DNA of 64,000 bases from Streptomyces liliiviolaceus. Lineage in GTDB: Bacteria > Actinomycetota > Actinomycetes > Streptomycetales > Streptomycetaceae. Positions 16,058-23,650 of this stretch are shown piece by piece. The number at the start of each line of letters is the position of its first letter. The stretch's first letter is position 1. The stretch covers positions 4,278,001 through 4,342,000 of the forward strand of contig NZ_JAGPYQ010000001.1 in NCBI RefSeq assembly GCF_018070025.1. The letters run 5' to 3'. The notes beneath the pieces were generated by a model. That model worked only from the letters and a program-made list of their open reading frames with translations. It had not been told where the DNA came from and searched no databases. The translations under genes were made by a program, and so were the position numbers.

Positions 16058-18789
16058 GGGTGCCGATCCGGCACATCGCCGGACACCTGCTCTGGTCGAC
16101 GCAGGGCAGCGTGTGGGCCCTCTACCGCCTGCACCCAGGCCACGACGCGCGCGGACCGGGCGAGGAGAGCGTCCAGGGCACCTATGTGCCCGCCGCGGTC
16201 CGCGACGAACAGCTCGCCAGGATCACACATCTGGTGCGGTCCCTGTCCGGAGCGCCGCGGCTGTTCGGGCTGTGCGCGCAGGTCGATCCCGGGGAGATCG
16301 CCCTGCGCATGATCGAGGGCATCGAACCGGCCGACACGACGCCGGACGACGGCCCGCATCCGTGGGTGGAGAACGTCGAGGCGGCCCTGGATCTGCTGGC
16401 CGGCCAGGAAATGCACCGCCGCACCCTCTGGCTGGCGGTGCCACTGCAGAGCGACGCATCCGCCCTGCAGCTGTCAGCGGTCCTCGGCGCGGTGGGGACG
16501 GAGCTGTCTGCAGGCCTGGGACTGCGGACCGCGCCGGTGGCCCGTCGCGAGGTGAACGCCTACCAGCAGCAGGCCGGCCGGGTGGAGGCCGCGCTCGGCG
16601 GCGGCATCACCTTCCGCCCGGCCCGCCCGGCGGAGATCGTATGGATGATCCAGCACGCCCTCCACCGCGGCCTGACCGAACCCCTCCTCACCGAAGCCGA
16701 AACCAGCACCCGGTACGGCGGGCGCCTGCACCAGGGAGTGCTGCACTCCCCCAGCTACGCCGACCTGGGCCAGGCCCGCCTACAGGAAGGCGGCACCCAT
16801 CCCGGCCCCGACGACGACCCTGACGGCAATGCTGCCGCCGGCGGCGAGCTCAGGAGCGGCGGCAAGCTCAGGAGCGGGCGCGGGACCAGGCGCTCAGGGC
16901 GCCGGGCCTGGTGGCGGCTGCACACCGGCTCACCGCTTGGACGGCGCTGGCTGCAGGTCGAGTCCGACGCCGGGGTGGGCTACCAGGCGCAGGTGGCCTT
17001 GGCGGAGTGCCCGCCCGCGGTCGGCCAGGACGCCGCCGACCTGTTCGCCCAGCTGGAGAGCCTGGACTTTCCCGTCGACTACACCGTCGACCTCACCCTC
17101 GTGCCCGCGGAGAAGGCACGTGAGCAGGTGCGGCGCAAGAAGAACGAACTCATCGACCAGGCCGACCAGTACGACGCCCGCCCCACCGGCATGCCCGCTT
17201 CCCTGACCGAGGCGGCCCGCGATCTGGGCGAGCTCGATGCCCGGCTGTCACGGACGTCGGTCGAGGTCGAGGTGCAGTCCGTCACGGTCCTGACGGTGTG
17301 GGGGCCGACTGCCGCCGTCTGCGACGCCCGCGCCCGGGCCCTGGCCGCCCTTCTCGGCGGGGCCGACTACCGGGCGGTGCGCCCGGTAGGCCTGCAGGAA
17401 ACCCTGTTCACCCTCGGGCTACCGGGCACCGTACGGCCCGCGGTGGTACGGGAGTTCACCCAGCACCAGGTCTCCGAGGACTGGGCGCTGAACGGAGCCT
17501 TCACCACCGCCGAGACCGGCGACCCGAACGGAATGTTCCTCGGCATCGACCTGGACGCGGGAACCACCCGCCCCGTCATGATCAACATGGCGGACGCGCC
17601 CAAGGTCGACGCGTCGGCCTCGATGGGCATCGTCGGCGACCTCGGAGCGGGCAAAAGCGTCCTGCAAAAACTCATCGCGGAAGCAGTGTGGGCCCGCGGC
17701 GGCTGCGCCATCTGCATCGACCGCACCCCGATGCGCGAGTGGGCCGCCTTCGCCCGCACCGCCACCGCCGGCCGCGTCCAGATCATCGACGCCGCACAGG
17801 CCGAAGTCTCCATCGACCCGCTGCGCATGTTCAACGGCCCCCAGGGCCGCCACTACGCCCTGTCCTACCTCACCCTGCAACTCGGCATCGGCCCGATGAG
17901 CACCAGCGGTGAAGTGCTGCACCACGCCGTCGAACAGGCCGCCGCCAGCGACGCCCCTTCCATGCACCGCGTGCTCCAGGCCCTGCAGGAGACGGCCGCC
18001 GACGGGGCGGGCACACGGCAGGACACGGCCGCGAGCCTGGCCGGCCTCATCCGGGTCGTGGCCGCCAACTCCCTGGCGCGGATGGTGTTCGACCCCACGC
18101 TCCCGCCGGTGACACCGGACCCCTCCAGCACCTCCGACATGATCGTCATCACGACGGCCGGCCTGACACTGCCGCCCCGGGCCGCGTTCGACCACCCCGA
18201 GATCCTGCACCAGCAGCCACTCGAAGCACTCATCGGGCGCGCCGTGCTGTATCTCATCGCAGCACTCGCCCGGCAGACCGCGTTCGCCGACCCCGCACGA
18301 TTCACCGCAGTCGTCCTGGACGAGCTGTACTGGCTCACCTCATCAGCCGAAGGCACCGCCCTGGTCCACGAAATCCTCCACGACGGCCGCAAACACGGCG
18401 CCGGACTCCTCGCGGGCGCACACACCGCCCCCGAACTCGGCCCCGACCGCGGCCTCATCGCCTACCGGGCACTCGCCCGCACCACCGACCGCGAACACGC
18501 CCGCCGCGGCCTGGAATTCATCGGCCTCGACCCCAACAGCGCACAACTGGTACGGCTGGTCACCACCAGCCTGTCCCCCGTCGGCCGCACCGGCCGGGAG
18601 GGCGAACTCCTGCTGACCTGCCCACGCCAGAACACCGGCCGCGTCAAGGTCTCCATCCCCCGTATCCCACGCATCACCACCTCCATCACCACCACACCCG
18701 GACACCGCACCAGCACAGCCTCGCGTTCAGAGCCTGAGCCGCAGTCCGAGGAGCACGCGGGTGTCAATCCGAAGGAACCCATCCGATGA
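16054..18789 (+). CDS. VirB4/ConE-family conjugation ATPase
   Basis: The product has 911 residues. GTG 16054 overlaps the preceding stop. The N-terminal 500 residues are the VirB4 'body', which binds membrane partners, and the C-terminal RecA-like motor follows with Walker A GDLGAGKS near 529-536, Walker B VVLDELYWL near 753, and the late arginine-containing sensor segment. VirB4 ATPases power assembly of the mating channel and are the best marker of a type IV secretion system. A charged Ser/Gly/Arg-rich insert of about 40 residues (near 255-300) looks like a linker. The C-terminal tail is Ser/Thr/Pro-rich. The next gene starts inside its stop. Confidence 0.88.
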   Translation: MRVPIRHIAGHLLWSTQGSVWALYRLHPGHDARGPGEESVQGTYVPAAVRDEQLARITHLVRSLSGAPRLFGLCAQVDPGEIALRMIEGIEPADTTPDDGPHPWVENVEAALDLLAGQEMHRRTLWLAVPLQSDASALQLSAVLGAVGTELSAGLGLRTAPVARREVNAYQQQAGRVEAALGGGITFRPARPAEIVWMIQHALHRGLTEPLLTEAETSTRYGGRLHQGVLHSPSYADLGQARLQEGGTHPGPDDDPDGNAAAGGELRSGGKLRSGRGTRRSGRRAWWRLHTGSPLGRRWLQVESDAGVGYQAQVALAECPPAVGQDAADLFAQLESLDFPVDYTVDLTLVPAEKAREQVRRKKNELIDQADQYDARPTGMPASLTEAARDLGELDARLSRTSVEVEVQSVTVLTVWGPTAAVCDARARALAALLGGADYRAVRPVGLQETLFTLGLPGTVRPAVVREFTQHQVSEDWALNGAFTTAETGDPNGMFLGIDLDAGTTRPVMINMADAPKVDASASMGIVGDLGAGKSVLQKLIAEAVWARGGCAICIDRTPMREWAAFARTATAGRVQIIDAAQAEVSIDPLRMFNGPQGRHYALSYLTLQLGIGPMSTSGEVLHHAVEQAAASDAPSMHRVLQALQETAADGAGTRQDTAASLAGLIRVVAANSLARMVFDPTLPPVTPDPSSTSDMIVITTAGLTLPPRAAFDHPEILHQQPLEALIGRAVLYLIAALARQTAFADPARFTAVVLDELYWLTSSAEGTALVHEILHDGRKHGAGLLAGAHTAPELGPDRGLIAYRALARTTDREHARRGLEFIGLDPNSAQLVRLVTTSLSPVGRTGREGELLLTCPRQNTGRVKVSIPRIPRITTSITTTPGHRTSTASRSEPEPQSEEHAGVNPKEPIR

Positions 18790-19130
18790 CCTCTTCTTCA
18801 GGGCGCGTCCGGTGTCTGGCCGCCGCGGGTGTCCTCCTTGTGATCGCCGCTGCTCTCGGGGTGCTCGTCCTGACGATCGAGGCAGGTGCGGACGCGTGGT
18901 GGCCACGCACAGGGCAGACCCTCGCATCCCGCTCACCAGGGCAGGATCCGTGCGACCTGATCGTGGGCCCGGGCCGGGACTACTGCGAGCGGGACACCTC
19001 CCCCACTCCCCCCACCCGGGACCCGGATACGGCCCGCGCGGTGTCGCGGCTGATGCCGGCCAGCGCGGGCCTGGCTGCCCTAATGGTGTCGCGGCGCCGG
19101 AACACTGGTGCCAGGCGAAAGCAGCACTGA
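18786..19130 (+). CDS. Small membrane protein of the T4SS operon
   Basis: The product has 114 residues and overlaps virB4 by ATGA. One strong N-terminal helix (AAGVLLVIAAALGVLVLTI) is followed by a Cys-containing outer loop (DPCDLIVGPGRDYCER), and a weaker hydrophobic segment near the end precedes an Arg/Lys tail, which suggests a hairpin with both ends inside. No family is recognised, but the CDLxxGPGRDYC pattern also appears in the next gene (CARLAGPARDYCRE), so the two may interact or share an origin. Operon membership is clear from the overlap. Confidence 0.6.
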   Translation: MTSSSGRVRCLAAAGVLLVIAAALGVLVLTIEAGADAWWPRTGQTLASRSPGQDPCDLIVGPGRDYCERDTSPTPPTRDPDTARAVSRLMPASAGLAALMVSRRRNTGARRKQH

Positions 19131-19131
19131 C

Positions 19132-21855
19132 ATGAACCGCCCCCACCGCACCACCCTCCGCCCGGCCAGCCTCGTCGTGCTGCTCGCCGGGGTATTCGTC
19201 CTGGTGAACAGCCAGGTCGTGTACGCGGCCAGCAGTGACAGCGGGACAGGAGACTTCCTCGCTCCGCTGAACATCACCTCCTCCGAGGGCGTGCCGATCA
19301 ACGGCTACGAACTGAACGCCGAGGGCGGCTCCATCGTCAGCTTCAAGACCCAGGCCCTCGCCTTCGCGCTGTCCGGGCTGTTCACCCTCATCCGCCTGCT
19401 GGTCGGTCTGGCGGGCTGGGCGATCGAGATGGCCTTCAGGTTCCCGCTGCTGAAGATCCTGATCCGCCCGGCGCAGAAGGTCTCCGATGCCTACAGCACG
19501 GTGGTCGTCGACGCGCTCGGGCTGAAAGGGCTCCTGCTGGCCTGGGCATTTGTTTTCGCCGGTTTCATGATCGTGCGGGGGCGGGTGGGCCGGGGGCTGG
19601 GTGAGATCTTCCTGACGCTGCTGATCGCGGCGTTCGCCGCGTCCGCGTTCGTGCGCCCCGACTACCTGCTCACCCAGGACGGCCCACTGGGGCAGTCCCA
19701 GCAGGTGGCCGCCGAAGTCGCCAAGGAGAGCGTCAACTCCTACCACTGGGGCGGCAAGCTCGCCGCCCTCGGCCCCTGCGACGGCATGGCCGGCATGCAG
19801 GAGACCAAGTGCCAACGGCGGCAGAACGAGGCCCCCGTCTCCTCCACGGAGGTGGCCCGCCCCCTGCAGGACGCCATCAGCAACGCGGTGATCGTCAAGC
19901 CGTACATGCTGCTGCAGTACGGCCGCATCCTCGATCCTGCCAAGGCCTCCGACGCCAAGGCCTACGCCGTCCATCTGAAGTGGGTCAGCGGCGGCTACAG
20001 GGGCGGCGCCGAGAAGGGCGGAGGGAAGGACTACTGCGCCAGGCTGGCCGGTCCGGCCAGGGATTACTGCCGTGAGCGGGCCGACGACGATCCCTGCCGC
20101 TGGGTCATCGGGAAGCAGGCCAAGAAGTGGTGTCAGCGAGAGGACGACGCCGGTCGTGGGCTGCCCGAACTGACGCCCGGCGGTGAGCTGCTGGATTCCG
20201 TCAGTCCGATCCTGTCCGAAGAGGACCGGGAGTTCGCGTCCTTCCTCGCCGATCTCAGCCGGGCCGGGCCGGTCGGCAAGGCGGCTGCCGCCTATGCCGA
20301 GAAGCCTACCTGGTGGCGGGTGGGCGGTGCGGCCTTGCTGCTGGTCGCTGCCCTGTTCATCTGCGGCATGCTCCTGTCCTCGGCGATCGTCCTGCTGGGC
20401 ATCCAAGGCATCTGCGCCGCGGCCGCGGCTGCGGGGGGCGTCGTCTTCGTCGCAGGCATGCTGCCCGGGCCCGCCCGGCAGTCGGTGTGGAAGTGGCTGT
20501 CGCTGTGGGGGGTCTCGGTCCTCGCGCTCGTCGGTGTGTGCGCGTTCATCCCGGCTTTCGGTATCGCCGTGGACGCCACCATCACCGACGGACCCGACCT
20601 GATGGTCGAGCGGATCCTGATGATCGACGTGCTGGCCATCGCGGGCGCGGCCGGCCACCGACGCCTGCTCACCGGCATCGCCTCCTTCGGGCGGCGCATG
20701 GCGATGCGGATGCGCTACGCCACGGTCGGCGGCACCCACCTGCCCGGCGACACCTCCGAACTCGGCGCCGCCCTCGCCATGAACTCCCCCACCGCGATGG
20801 CCGGCTACCGCGGGCTGCGCCCCCTCATCGGTGTCGGTGCCGGTGGGGGCCGGTACGGGATGCTCGGCACCCGGCATCGGCTGATGGGGGCTCTCGGTGC
20901 TCTGAGTGACGGGGCGGGCCTGCCCGTGGACACCGGCAGCATGCTCGCCGATGCCACTGCCGAGGCCGGGCGCGGGCTGGCCCCGCTCACCGCGGCCGCG
21001 GCAGTAGGCGGGCTGGGGGTACGGCTCGGCGGGAAGGGCGCGTACGGGCTGCTGATCGGCCGTCGGCCCGACACCGAGCAGTTGGCCAAGTGGCGCAAGC
21101 CCACCGCCGACGGAGATCCGGGGGCGGGCGGCCCACCGGCTGGCGGCGCCGGTTCCGGCGGCACAGGGCCGCTGCGGCCTCAGGGCCCGCCGGACCGGTA
21201 CCGCAACGAGGACGGCGAGGTCGTCGACCGCACCACCGGTCAGGTGCTGCACGACCAGCACAGCGACCGCACCCTGCTGTCCACCCGCGCCCACAACCGG
21301 CTGGTCCGGTTCCGCGGCTACCGGATTGTGCACCGCGCAGGCCGCACCGCGTACGGGGCGACGGTCGGTCTGCCGCCCCATGTACAGCAGGCCCGCGCAA
21401 CCGGCTCGCGGTACTCCCAGGACGCCCGCCAGCAGGTACGGGTGTGGGCGAACACCGTCCGCGAAGACAGCCGGGCCTGGGCCGACACCGGACGTCACGT
21501 CGCCCATACGTTGCGGGACCACACCAACGACCGGGGCGGACCCGGTCCCTTCACCACCCGACGCCTGCCGGCTCCTCCGGCACCCGCCCCGCGGCCGGCC
21601 GGGTCGTCCAGTTCTCCCGGACGTGGGAGGCCGGCGTCCCCGCAAGCCAGCGCGGCCCCGCCTGTGGCCAGCCCACCACCGGCCCGTTCGCGGCCCCTCT
21701 TCCCCGGGGGCAAGGGCGCGAGCAGCAGCACCCGTGCCCGCGCGCTGGACCGGTTCCAGGAGCTGCTGCGGCGGACCTCGCCCGACGCCGAGCGGGCGCG
21801 CCAGCAACGGGAACAGCGCCAGCGCGGCGATGACGACGGTGGTGAGGACGAGTGA
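19132..21855 (+). CDS. TrbL/VirB6-like polytopic channel protein (TcpH/ConG position)
   Basis: The product has about 907 residues from ATG 19132; a GTG at 19108 is possible. Residues 1-30 are a signal peptide or first span ending VYAAS. Transmembrane groups lie near 70-115, 125-180 and 395-505, separated by a large soluble loop (about 185-390) with several Cys pairs. The C-terminal 350 residues are hydrophilic, rich in Gly/Arg/Pro, and probably cytosolic. This plan (polytopic core plus long tail) is that of the TrbL/VirB6 class and of TcpH/ConG. Its place between VirB4 and the wall hydrolase supports the assignment. Sequence conservation in this class is low. Confidence 0.7.
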   Translation: MNRPHRTTLRPASLVVLLAGVFVLVNSQVVYAASSDSGTGDFLAPLNITSSEGVPINGYELNAEGGSIVSFKTQALAFALSGLFTLIRLLVGLAGWAIEMAFRFPLLKILIRPAQKVSDAYSTVVVDALGLKGLLLAWAFVFAGFMIVRGRVGRGLGEIFLTLLIAAFAASAFVRPDYLLTQDGPLGQSQQVAAEVAKESVNSYHWGGKLAALGPCDGMAGMQETKCQRRQNEAPVSSTEVARPLQDAISNAVIVKPYMLLQYGRILDPAKASDAKAYAVHLKWVSGGYRGGAEKGGGKDYCARLAGPARDYCRERADDDPCRWVIGKQAKKWCQREDDAGRGLPELTPGGELLDSVSPILSEEDREFASFLADLSRAGPVGKAAAAYAEKPTWWRVGGAALLLVAALFICGMLLSSAIVLLGIQGICAAAAAAGGVVFVAGMLPGPARQSVWKWLSLWGVSVLALVGVCAFIPAFGIAVDATITDGPDLMVERILMIDVLAIAGAAGHRRLLTGIASFGRRMAMRMRYATVGGTHLPGDTSELGAALAMNSPTAMAGYRGLRPLIGVGAGGGRYGMLGTRHRLMGALGALSDGAGLPVDTGSMLADATAEAGRGLAPLTAAAAVGGLGVRLGGKGAYGLLIGRRPDTEQLAKWRKPTADGDPGAGGPPAGGAGSGGTGPLRPQGPPDRYRNEDGEVVDRTTGQVLHDQHSDRTLLSTRAHNRLVRFRGYRIVHRAGRTAYGATVGLPPHVQQARATGSRYSQDARQQVRVWANTVREDSRAWADTGRHVAHTLRDHTNDRGGPGPFTTRRLPAPPAPAPRPAGSSSSPGRGRPASPQASAAPPVASPPPARSRPLFPGGKGASSSTRARALDRFQELLRRTSPDAERARQQREQRQRGDDDGGEDE

Positions 21856-23003
21856 GGCGGGCCCGGCGCCGTATCGCGCGATACGGGTGTGTGGTGCTGC
21901 TGTTGGGGTTCGCGGCCGTGTGCTGTGCCGTACCGGCAGGGAACGCGATCAGTGCATACCTGGCGCTGACGACGGGTGGTCGGGGTGACGCGGGGATCGC
22001 TGAGGGCGGCAGTGCCGCGGACATCCCCGACCGGATGCTGAGCGCGTACAAGAAGGCCGTCCGGCAGGCCGGAACCTACGTGCCGGCGTGCCAGGGCTTA
22101 CGCTGGCCGGTCCTGGCCGGCGTCGCCAAGGTCGAGTCGAACCACGCGGTGGGTCGGAGCATCGCCGCAAGCGGCGACATCCGCCCGAAGATCTACGGGG
22201 TGCTCCTCAACGGCTCCGGGCAGGGCGGGAACACCGCCGTCGTGCCGGACACCGACGGCGGCACTTGGGACGGCACCGCCGCGGGTGAGCGTGCGGTCGG
22301 CCCGTTCCAGTTCCTGCCCTCCACCTGGGAGGCTGTCGGAAAGGACGCAGGCGGCGACAAGGTGGCCGATCCGCACAACGCCGACGATGCCGCTCTCGGC
22401 GCCGCGGTCTACCTATGCGGCCAGGGCCGGGACCTGACCAGGCGTGCCCAGCTCACAGCCGCCCTGCTGCAGTACAACCACTCCAGCGCCTACGTCTCGA
22501 ACGTGCTGGGCTGGATCGGTCAGTACACCGCGGCCGCCCACGATCCGGACCTGAAGAACGTGTCGGGGAAGGTCCGCACTGTCATCGAGGCGGCACTCGC
22601 CCAGCGGGGTGTCCCCTACGCGTGGGGCGGCGGCAACACCGCAGGCAAGTCGACCGGCATCTGCTGCTCGCCGAGCGGGAAGAGCGGCGCGCACATCGAG
22701 GGCTTCGACTGCTCGGGCCTGACCCAGTACGCGTACGCGAAAGCCGGTGTCCGCCTGCCGCGCACCGCGGCCGCCCAGGCAGGAGTCGGCCGGCGGATAC
22801 CCGCCGGCCGCGGCACCGGTGCGCTCAGGCCCGGGGACCTCGTCTTCTACGCCACCGCTCCCGGACGCGATCAGACGATCTACCACGTCGGGATCTACCT
22901 GGGCAGCGGACAGATGATCAACGCCGCCCGCCCGGGGACCGTCGTGCGCCTCGACGCGGTCCGTGCCATGCCCGGCTACGCGGGCGGAGCGCGGCTGCTG
23001 TGA
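21852..23003 (+). CDS. Cell-wall hydrolase: lytic transglycosylase plus NlpC/P60 peptidase (TcpG/CwlT type)
   Basis: The product has 383 residues. GTG 21852 overlaps the previous stop. An N-terminal membrane anchor (12-40) is followed by a transglycosylase domain with catalytic Glu95 (VAKVESNHA), GPFQFLPSTW near 152 and LQYNHSSAYV near 205, and a NlpC/P60 domain with Cys287 (GFDCSGLTQYAY), His near 344 (YHVGIYLG) and the closing polar residue near 355. This pair of activities cuts glycan strands and stem peptides, opening the wall for the channel. It is the standard hydrolase of Gram-positive conjugation systems. Both catalytic sets are intact. Confidence 0.88.
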   Translation: MRRARRRIARYGCVVLLLGFAAVCCAVPAGNAISAYLALTTGGRGDAGIAEGGSAADIPDRMLSAYKKAVRQAGTYVPACQGLRWPVLAGVAKVESNHAVGRSIAASGDIRPKIYGVLLNGSGQGGNTAVVPDTDGGTWDGTAAGERAVGPFQFLPSTWEAVGKDAGGDKVADPHNADDAALGAAVYLCGQGRDLTRRAQLTAALLQYNHSSAYVSNVLGWIGQYTAAAHDPDLKNVSGKVRTVIEAALAQRGVPYAWGGGNTAGKSTGICCSPSGKSGAHIEGFDCSGLTQYAYAKAGVRLPRTAAAQAGVGRRIPAGRGTGALRPGDLVFYATAPGRDQTIYHVGIYLGSGQMINAARPGTVVRLDAVRAMPGYAGGARLL

Positions 23004-23650
23004 CCACCACACCACCATCACCGCGCCTGCTGCTGGTGAGCTCACTCGTGCTCGCCGCCCTGGGCGTCGCCCTGCTGGGCCTGCCGCACGGCCCGCACCC
23101 ATCGGCATCCGAGCCGTCGTCGGCCGCGACCGCGAAGCGGTCATCAGCGACTGCTGCACCCGCCGCCGACAAGACGGCCGACGGGCGTGCTCGCTCCGTG
23201 GCTCCCACTGCTCCCACCGGATCGGCGCCGCGGGTGCGGGAGCCGGCGCTGCCGCTGCTTGGCGAGGGGGTGGCCGGCGACCGGGTCGTCCAGCGGTCGC
23301 TGGAGACGGCCTGGCCCGCCGGCCTTCCCGTCCACGACGAACGGGAGTTGCTGGCCGCCGGCCGTGAACTGCTGCGTGCGGACGCCACCGGCGTCGGCCG
23401 TTCGCGGTGGCCCCTCGTCTTCCCCGGCCGCTCGGGTAGGGCGGTGGCCCCGGCGTTCGCCACCGCCCGCTTCCGCATCCAGGCCGCCATCGCACGTTCC
23501 AATGGCAGCCGCGACAGGGCGGTAGTGCACCTGGTGTGGGCGGGCACGGACCGCGGCGGCACCTTCACCGACCTGCGCATCACCGACTGGCACTTCACCC
23601 GCACCATGACGAAGGGATCACCGACGTGGACTCCGCTGCCCCCAACCTGA
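23000..23650 (+). CDS. Membrane-anchored protein of the T4SS operon
   Basis: The product has 216 residues. GTG 23000 overlaps the previous stop by four bases. One N-terminal span (LLLVSSLVLAALGVALLGL) is followed by a Ser/Ala/Thr/Pro-rich linker (to about 75) and an extracytoplasmic alpha/beta domain (about 85-205) ending FTDLRITDWHFTRT. The topology suggests an outward-facing channel component, possibly VirB8-like in fold, but the family is not recognised. Its last 25 bases overlap the coupling-protein gene. Confidence 0.6.
   Translation: MTTTPPSPRLLLVSSLVLAALGVALLGLPHGPHPSASEPSSAATAKRSSATAAPAADKTADGRARSVAPTAPTGSAPRVREPALPLLGEGVAGDRVVQRSLETAWPAGLPVHDERELLAAGRELLRADATGVGRSRWPLVFPGRSGRAVAPAFATARFRIQAAIARSNGSRDRAVVHLVWAGTDRGGTFTDLRITDWHFTRTMTKGSPTWTPLPPT

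Noticed and set aside
18727..21807. Very long minus-strand frame (1026 residues) opposite the VirB6-like gene
   Set aside because: Pro/Gly/Arg-rich translation with no family, fully antisense to a gene with clear membrane topology and operon overlaps; a GC-rich shadow frame.
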